Origin: Diploptera punctata | Lineage: Eukaryota > Arthropoda > Insecta > Blattodea > Blaberidae | Reading direction: 5' to 3' | Length of the DNA: 64,000 bases | NCBI GenBank assembly: GCA_030220185.1 | Contig: JASPKZ010001241.1 | Coordinates: 2,151,001-2,215,000 of the forward strand | Shown: in pieces, positions 58,170 through 64,000 of the stretch | Position numbering within the stretch: the first letter of the stretch is position 1 | Layout of the letters: the number at the start of each line of letters is the position of its first letter | The notes under the pieces: model-generated | The model's input: the letters and a program-made list of their open reading frames with translations, nothing else | The model's database searches: none | What the model was told of the DNA's origin: nothing | Made by a program: the position numbers and the translations under genes

Positions 58170-58600
58170 TTTAGATACACAGATCATCGGTTGATTTTGT
58201 TTTTGACATCGTCCGATTCCTAATAGCCAATGTTTTTCGATCCATCCAATCTCCTGGTTGTAGATGTTTCTCCTTCATGTATAGACATATTCCCTGACTC
58301 CAGGAGGTTTTAGATCTTCCTGTGCCTTGTCTTCCCTCAGGTTTCCATTCCAAAATACATTTTGGGTAGCCGATCCTCTTCCATTCGCTGGACATGTCCG
58401 TACCATCTTAATTGCTGAGTTTTGATATAATCTAAAATAGTGACTTCAATCTTCATTTTTTCCCTTGTAACTGAGTTTCTATTTATTTCTCTTCTTGGCA
58501 TTTTTGCTGCCCTTCGTATAAAATCCATTTCCGTTGCCATTTGTTTTTGTTGTAAATTGTCAAAGTTTTGCTCCTTAAGTAATGATGCTTTTAACAATTG
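58170..58600 (-). pseudogene. Non-LTR C-terminal fragment (FADD family)
   Basis: Minus strand: ATEMDFIRRAAKMPRREINR, KMKIEVTILDYIKTQQLRWY, GHVQRMEEDRLPK, a shift, then EGRQGTGRSKTSW. 5' and palm parts missing. Confidence 0.85.
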
Positions 58601-59106
58601 TATTATATATTTTGATTTTATTTTTATTACTTATATTCTTCTTCCTCGTCTTTAGTAGGCGACTACAACCTCATTGAAGTTCTCCACCTAGATCTATCAT
58701 GGATACAGATTGGCCAATTTCCAATTTTCATTTCTAATATATCTTTTGTAACATCCTGACATCTGTTCTTTGGGCGTCCAGTTGTTCTGGTGCATATTGG
58801 TTTCCATTTGTATGTTCTTTTTTTACAAGCTTGTCTTCTTGCATTCTATTTATATGTGCAAACCTGCGCAGTCTTTGAGCTTTAATGTGGTTTATTATAT
58901 GTTTTATTTCGTATTAGGTTATTTAATTCAGTGTTCATTCGTATACGCCATTTGCCATCGCTTTTTTCTAATAGGTCCAAAAATTCTCCGTAAGATCTTC
59001 CTTTCAAAGATTAATAGTTTTTGGTTGAATGCAGGCTTTCACGGCCGGTAATCATAATGTTGAGTGATTCCGGGTTCTGTGGCCGTGGTCCATAGTTGGT
59101 GTTGAT

Positions 59107-59149
59107 ACCAGACGTTTCGCCCTCAACTGCGGAGGGCATCTTCAGTGGC
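59107..59149 (-). ncRNA. Hammerhead-like motif HH2, inverted copy
   Basis: Reverse complement of HH2 in the left arm of the same element; all core bases are retained, so either strand's transcript would carry one copy. Confidence 0.65.
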
Positions 59150-59243
59150 GAGTGCTTCTAGGCGTGTTTCCTGGTCGGAAGCTCTACTTAGAGTGTAAGC
59201 TCTAAGTAGAGCTTCCGACCAGGAAACACGCCTAGAAGCACTC

Positions 59244-59286
59244 GCCACTGAAGATGCCCTCCGCAGTTGAGGGCGAAACGTCTGGT
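59244..59286 (+). ncRNA. Hammerhead-like motif HH2
   Basis: GCCA | CTGAAGA | T | GCCCTC-CGCAGTT-GAGGGC | GAAA | CG-T-C | TGGT. Stem II is six perfect pairs; stem I is GCCA/TGGT (one G-U). Stem III would be only ACGT, palindromic, so two molecules would need to pair. One extra T precedes stem II. Confidence 0.65.
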
Positions 59287-59489
59287 ATCAACACCAACTA
59301 TGGACCACGGCCACAGAACCCGGAATCACTCAACATTATTAATAGTTTTTGTTTGTCATACTCCTTCAGTACCTATTTTTCACAGCCATAAGTTACAATC
59401 GGTCTTATTACTGTATTATACAGTTTAACGTCGGTTAATCTGGAGACAAGTTTACTTTTCAATACTTATATTCTTATCCCATAATATTC

Positions 59490-59835
59490 CATTGAGGCAA
59501 GCAATTGCAAATTGTCTTTATTATTTCTATTTCTTATTTCCTTTTCATAACTAGTTCAAATTTTTAAAATAATTTCCATCATTCAAGTCCTGATAACCTT
59601 AACTTTGCAAAAAAAAACGAGTAGTTAGTCGTATTATTATTAATGGTATTTTTTATCAGATTTGTTAATACTATCAGTTTATTAAGCCTATGATATTGAG
59701 ATGTAAAATTCATGTAGATCGAATGTGTGGGAGTAGAAATGCTTTAAACGTTTTTAAACTCTTTAGAAATAGACCGTTAGTAAACTTTTGATTAAGTAGA
59801 AACATATTACTTAAATAGATTTTAAAAAACTGGAT
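59490..59835. other. No clear feature
   Basis: AT-rich. The end may belong to the decayed upstream part of the Penelope-type frame. Confidence 0.4.
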
Positions 59836-59839
59836 ATTG

Positions 59840-60060
59840 GAAGCATCGTCTATATTCAAAGACATCATATGTTAAATATTGAAAAAATCTTAATAACAAT
59901 GCACAGAGAATATAATCCAGCTAAGATAAACGTACTTGAGGAGATAGAAATATTGAAGGCGGTTAACAACAACGACCATCTGATAAATGAAAACGCACCC
60001 AGTACGTGTAACCCCCTTCTTCCAGATCTTCAGTGGAACACCAGTATTGAATCCTGCTGA
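59840..60060 (+). pseudogene. Penelope-like element protein, C-terminal remnant
   Basis: Encodes MLNIEKILITMHREYNPAK, then NVLEEIEILKA and LINENAPSTCNPLL. The leucine-rich L(N/x)xLEExEIxK…(L)N pattern is what I know from the end of Penelope-type GIY-YIG proteins. The RT and nuclease core are missing. A hammerhead-like motif overlaps its stop, as expected if the 3' LTR-like region starts here. Confidence 0.6.
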
Positions 60061-60089
60061 TGATGGCACTAGCCCCGAAAGCGCTACAG
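60054..60089 (+). ncRNA. Hammerhead-like motif HH4
   Basis: CTG | CTGATGA | T | GGC-ACTA-GCC | CC | GAAA | GCGC-T-A | CAG. Stem I is CTG/CAG. AGCGCT is self-complementary stem III. Stem II is short and leaves two unpaired C. Not in a palindrome: a single-copy context. Confidence 0.55.
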
Positions 60090-60164
60090 ATAAATAATCT
60101 TAAAGTTGAGGAGACGGACCTTTTAGGTAAATATTTCATAATTTTATATTTAAATGTTAGATTC

Positions 60165-60690
60165 AACTACCTGATAGAGGCTAGTGAATTAAAAAACCGG
60201 TTTATGGGTTCTACTAGTCATTTAGTTGTAACTTATTATAACTTTTGTATCAGTTAGTGTAATTTTATGCATTGCTTATTCCATCAAATAATTAATTGGT
60301 AGCGTGTTGAGTCTCAGGAAGTTATCTAAACTCAAAGGATTTCCTAAGCAGAAACACTTGTTATTAGATAGCTGCATATTGATTACATGTGTACGAGGAG
60401 TTAGGTTAAATTTCAATTCAGTAGTTGAGATTGCTCGTTAGGAAGTTCCAAAGACGCAGTATGTAGAACACAAGATTACGAGATATTTAATTATACCCCC
60501 ACACGTTACTGTATGCTGGGTGTTTCAAAATACACACATCAATATGTTAGGGGCAAATCTACGCCTATGTAGAGGATGAAACAATGTTAGCCCTCCTTTC
60601 AGCATGGTGTACCAAGTAGAGTTATCAGTTATAGAATTAATTCAGTTTGTTTTACAGCGTCTTTCATTTTCAACATTGCTACACAATTAA
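60165..60690. other. No gene seen
   Basis: 'gctgggtgtttcaaaatac' at about 60518 resembles a DNA-transposon end, without a partner. Confidence 0.4.
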
Positions 60691-60819
60691 ACATTTTCAT
60701 TTATTTATATACAGCATTTTAATGTTTACACATCTTTCTGTGCCTAAAGTTTTATTTTTCTTCATTAAATAAAAATATAACATAGTTTTATTTGATTTTC
60801 ATATTTATTATATAATTCA

Positions 60820-60856
60820 GTGACAGCTGTTTCGGTACACTGTACCTTCTTCAGAC
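60820..60856 (-). ncRNA. Hammerhead-like motif HH3, inverted copy
   Basis: Reverse complement of HH3 in the left arm, core intact. Confidence 0.6.
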
Positions 60857-60890
60857 ATGTTAACAAATTATATAACAAATTTGTTAATAT

Positions 60891-60927
60891 GTCTGAAGAA
60901 GGTACAGTGTACCGAAACAGCTGTCAC
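60891..60927 (+). ncRNA. Hammerhead-like motif HH3
   Basis: GT | CTGAAGA | A | GGTAC-AGT-GTACC | GAAA | CAGCTG-T-C | AC. Stem II has five pairs. ACAGCTGT is an 8-base palindromic stem III, the longest of the four. Stem I is weak at its base (GT/AC). Confidence 0.6.
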
Positions 60928-61324
60928 TGAATTATATAATAAATATGAAAATCAAATAAAACTACGTTTTATTTTTATTTAATATGGATTGTCAAGTAAA
61001 CACCAACTCAATTGATTATTTTATTTTTCTTCTCCACTTGTCTCTCTCCATCCAATCCATGTCCTCCAGTCCTCTTGCTCTCATTCCAGTTCTTATTTCC
61101 TGCATCCACGAGTTTCGAGGTCTTCCTCTCCTCCTCCTTCCACGTTGACACCATTCCAATGTTTTCCTGGGTAATCTTTCTTCTTGCATTCGTCGTACGT
61201 GCCAATACCAATTTACTTGCTTATACCGTATATAATCTACTATTGAATAACCAATATTCATTTTTTCTCTTATGACAGTATTTCTTATTTTGTCTAATTT
61301 TCATACTTTCAATAATATATTCTT

Positions 61325-61700
61325 AACTTCAATTATTTTAATAATGCCTGTCTGCTATTAACCTATACAGGTATGTAAATACCTATGACTTTTATGGATG
61401 TTAACATATATATATGAAAAAAGTCATTTTTCGCACACATGTTGATATACCGTACGTTTTATCCTATATAGGTTGGAAACAGAAATTTGACATTGCTATT
61501 CACTTCAGCGTCTCCTCTCCTCTCGACTTTCGTCTAAGAATCCATAAAATATGAAAAGGCAATCTTGTCTATGGTACTGTGTACATTAAACGAATATTTC
61601 AGGCAAAGAATATTCAACCAAAATACTTAAGAGAATGGAGAAAGCTTCAGAATGTGAAACTGCATTATCCTTATAATGTCATAGTTACATAATCCACTCC
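61325..61700. other. No gene seen
   Basis: No supported feature. Confidence 0.45.
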
Positions 61701-61707
61701 TCCGCTG

Positions 61708-61890
61708 TAGTCTCGACGTTATGTCGTCCCGTACGCAGCGGATCCGGGTTCGATCCCCTGTCAGGTTAAGTTTTCTGAGCGGGGTTTCTGCTCAGGTTTT
61801 TTTTTTCCTTCACCTGTAAGACAAATATCAGGATATTGTAAGGCCCAAATGGTCCCCAAACATCTTTTGGTCATCACAATCGTCCACGTC
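61708..61890 (+). mobile_element. tRNA-derived SINE, family 2, partial
   Basis: Head with 'gtagtctcgacgttatgtcg' and B-box-like gggttcgatcccc, body with 'cctgtaagacaaatatcagg' and 'ggcccaaatggtcccc'; tail missing. Confidence 0.8.
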
Positions 61891-61914
61891 ATATTCGTCT
61901 TGTAACTAGAGACA

Positions 61915-62110
61915 AAACGTTGCACTTGAGCCGGGATTTGGACCAAGTTCTCCAGCTTTGCGCGTTAGCGCTCTACAATTGAGTTACTTAGGTACACTTC
62001 CTGAATACTTGTAGGGATTTGGAGATTAAATAGAGAGAACTTTGTGATTGCTTAATGGTAGATCGCTAGCGTGTAAAGCGGAAATCTGGTGTTCAAATGC
62101 CGATTCAGAT
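61915..62110. repeat. Two tRNA-like heads, head to head
   Basis: Minus strand 61985-61918: A-box-like tcaattgtagagcgctaac and B-box-like ggtccaaatcccg. Plus strand 62043-62100: A-box-like tgcttaatggtagatcg and B-box-like ggtgttcaaatgcc. Both are too degraded to be tRNA genes; most likely SINE heads. Confidence 0.5.
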
Positions 62111-62114
62111 CTTT

Positions 62115-62870
62115 TTTCTCGAGTTATTTATAGCGTCTTTTATTTTCGAGATGGCTACCTATTTTAGCATGTTCATGTTTGTTTAGTTTACCTGCTGTTA
62201 TTTACCTATGCAACATTTTTTTTTTATCCTCTGCGTCTCTAGAGGTATTTTTAAACACGCTGCATTATGAAATATTATGTCAGCTCGAAACCTAACAACT
62301 TAATTTAAGAACACTCGCAAGTGCATGTGCGTAATGCGTGGGTTCCCGTGGGCGAATGGTAGAGTGGTTCGTAATAACAATAATTACCCTTTACAAACCT
62401 TTGCCCGGGCACACAGAAGACAAAATTTTATTCATCTTTACTGTGCTGTCTCTTTAGCATATATGCCTATAGATATGAAAACGTAAACACTTTCTAACTA
62501 GCTGCAAATATATTCCTAATGCAAACAATTAAGCTAATCATGAGAGGTATTGAATAGGAAGGTAAAGTATGTAACTTGAGTTTGAGTAAGCTTTAATTGG
62601 GTAGGAAGTTAGCATAAAGGCAGCTATCTAATACAAACTTAAGTAGTAAGGAACCATCTTTACTTAAGACAGATATATTTAATTTAATTGAGTCAGTTGC
62701 ATTAAAGAAAGATAATTTAAACATAATAACTAACAATACTGATAAGAATGATTGAAACAATAATGATTAACGAATTAACATATAATCTCTGTTGTCGAAC
62801 ATAAACATATCACATCACAAAAAAGATAAATCAAAATCAATAACACACGTGCATACATACACTCATTAAG
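62115..62870. other. No gene seen
   Basis: A further A-box-like 'tgggcgaatggtagagtgg' at about 62350 lacks a good B-box. Confidence 0.4.
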
Positions 62871-62879
62871 CTGTATTCA

Positions 62880-63120
62880 GTCCAGCCACGGCCTAGGGGT
62901 CCATCCCCAGGATTCCCTGTCGGCCTTCTCGGACTTGGAACAAAGGCGGCCTTCTCTGACTCAACTCTTGGCGACGACTCTTTTTCCAGCCTGGTTCGAG
63001 AGTTCCGAGAAAAGAAGGGAATTCACACCCTGCATAATCCACAGCGCAGTGGAGGGGGAAGCAAAAAGAGACTGGCTAGACATGGATGGGATGGCACTAC
63101 TCTTACATCTTGAAGTATAA
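62880..63120 (+). CDS. GC-richer stretch with unrecognised 61-aa ORF
   Basis: The frame 62935-63120 reads MEQRRPSLTQLLATTLFPAW, CIIHSAVEGEAKRDWLDMDG and ends at a stop. Less AT-rich than its surroundings. Could be a decayed retroelement ORF1 part or an exon; no motif decides it. Confidence 0.3.
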
Positions 63121-63129
63121 CTCAGAAGC

Positions 63130-64000
63130 GTGACATAACAGTTGCAATAGAAATGTGCACTTTCGGTGCACATGTATATTTTCCCCCTTCAGAATAGAGG
63201 AATACGTGAATATTAGTGATGAAGGAATAGGAAACAATTTATAATGTTACAAAATCTCATTTTTCGAAAAATAAAAATTTATTTTAACCTGTGCTTTTAT
63301 TTTATTGGTAAATTTAACTGAATATAGAATATTAATAAATATACATCTTGTTTTTACACGATGTTACGTTTACAATGGGATCGTATTCGTCAGTAATTTC
63401 CTTTAAAATTAAGCTTTAACAAATAAAACGGAAATAACTCTCTTCGACTTGGAAATGAAAGTAGCGATCTGTTATTAATTGAAAAAAATAAAAAAAATGA
63501 ATTCCGTATGTCATTTCGATCCGATTGGCAACAAAGAATTTAAAATGGAGACATTTTTCTGTGAAAATACTTCAGAGAGCACGAGGTGAATATTAATTTG
63601 GAGGAAATTAAGAAATGAATTTAACTTGAAGTAAGAAACTTTGTGTTACTAACAACCTGTCACAGAAAGTTGTTAAAATTATTTGACAAATCTCACACTG
63701 CTGTTGAGTAATATATTATCTTTCGTTTCTACGTCACTACAGTGATAAAATATGTATAATGTTAAAAGAAGGGAACATTAAAAGCGATGTACAAATAACA
63801 GGATTAAATTGGCATAAACTCGCTGTACACAAGTAAGCAGAACGATTACTATAAAAAATTATCATGACGAAACTAAGAGACGAAGGAAAGACCGAGAACC
63901 AGATGGTAGGATTAGATCATAATAACCACGATATTAAAGATAGAGAACTAAAATGGACAGGGATAATTGATCTAATACATGGTAGGACAGAGATAGCTGG
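63130..64000. other. No gene seen
   Basis: AT-rich. The last 100 bp are A/G-rich on plus and could be the start of a retroelement fragment that continues past the window. Confidence 0.4.

Larger units (their letters stand above)
59024..59337. mobile_element. Foldback element 2 with hammerhead-like cores and 14-bp TSD (Penelope-type derivative)
   Basis: Exact TSD attaatagtttttg at 59010-59023 and 59338-59351. Inside: a one-sided 32-bp extension (59024-59055), then arms 59056-59193 and 59200-59337, 138 bp each, with no length differences and a 6-nt loop. No ORF. Penelope-like elements are known for LTR-like ends in inverted orientation, a ~35-bp extension, TSDs of about this length and hammerhead motifs; the identification rests on that combination. 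Confidence 0.85.
58640..59480 (-). pseudogene. Non-LTR C-terminal fragment split by a foldback element
   Basis: Minus strand. The right part (59480-59352) has a broken PILTYGSE-like region. With the insertion and one TSD copy set aside, the frame reads across the joint: KEYDKQ and LLIFERKILRRIFGP come from opposite sides of the element. Then IKAQRLRRFAHINRMQEDKL (about 58870-58810). Several frameshifts downstream. Confidence 0.8.
60764..61018. mobile_element. Foldback element 3 with hammerhead-like cores and 14-bp TSD (Penelope-type derivative)
   Basis: Exact TSD ttttatttttcttc at 60750-60763 and 61019-61032. Arms 60764-60869 and 60878-60983 (106 bp, in register throughout) and a one-sided 35-bp extension (60984-61018), here on the right, so it is inserted in the opposite orientation to element 2. 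The sequence is otherwise unrelated to element 2; only the plan and ribozyme-like core are shared. Confidence 0.85.
60690..61320 (-). pseudogene. Non-LTR C-terminal fragment (FADD family) split by a foldback element
   Basis: Minus strand: MNIGYSIVDYIRYKQVNWYW, HVRRMQEERLPRKTLEWC and RGRPRNSWMQEIRTGM in one open frame (61261-61016), then 'gtggagaag…' interrupted at 61018 and resumed at 60763 with 'aaaactttaggcacag', matching the 3' UTR at 10305-10365. Confidence 0.85.

Overview
The window is eukaryotic, AT-rich, and built almost entirely of transposable-element (TE) debris: decayed reverse transcriptases, tRNA-derived SINEs, DNA-transposon remnants, microsatellites and many large hairpins. The style of the retrotransposon C-termini (…AGHVARMG…, …WRAYVRAAMNLRV…, …AEMKFLRRVKGCTR…) and the SINE types resemble those of cockroaches, so my best guess is an insect of the order Blattodea (Periplaneta-like). 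This rests on recognition, not on a search. I found no convincing host exon, rRNA, functional tRNA gene or CRISPR array.

Layout. 0-8 kb: one non-LTR fragment, a hammerhead-bearing foldback element (2.98-3.37 kb), a 2-kb element with ~82-bp terminal inverted repeats (3.63-5.63 kb), and several SINEs. 8.5-12.7 kb: a cluster of non-LTR fragments on both strands. 13-14.4 kb: a 140-bp-arm palindrome and a decayed RNase H domain. 14.9-17.7 kb: two copies of a ~0.6-kb repeat with CCAAT/TATA-like sequences. 19.66-20.93 kb: a dead mariner-type transposon with clear TIRs. 22-23 kb: a non-LTR copy with a 14-bp target-site duplication (TSD). 25-27.4 kb: the longest reverse transcriptase, with a YADD motif. 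28-31 kb: more non-LTR pieces, including a repeated segment. 32.3-33.1 kb: a TTAA-flanked non-coding DNA element. 34.3-36.35 kb: two more non-LTR 3' ends. 36.4-37.8 kb: a GC-rich degenerate tandem array. 38-40.1 kb: a 180-aa RT-tail ORF and a 33-bp minisatellite. 42-46.8 kb: a gag-like remnant, old repeats, a decayed insect repeat-family protein, and a SINE. 46.90-48.57 kb: a deleted pogo/Tigger-type transposon. 49.8-58.2 kb: non-LTR tails, repeats and SINEs. 58.2-61.3 kb: non-LTR fragments invaded by two foldback elements, with a Penelope-type protein C-terminus between them.

The most interesting content is in 59.0-61.0 kb, with a relative at 2.98-3.37 kb. Three near-palindromic elements each have a one-sided ~32-41-bp extension, and two have clean 14-bp TSDs. 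They carry hammerhead-ribozyme-like cores on both strands. A fourth core lies just after a Penelope-like-element (PLE) C-terminus. All four intact plus-strand cores share a loop-less, self-complementary stem III and one extra nucleotide before stem II. I read them as inverted, RT-less PLE derivatives with dimer-type hammerheads; ribozyme activity is untested.

A second theme is modular SINE assembly: several tRNA-like heads, one common body and at least two alternative 3' tails occur in different combinations. A third is that each non-LTR family keeps its own simple-repeat tail: (TAAG)n, (GAA/GAT)n, (ATT)n or (CTA)n.
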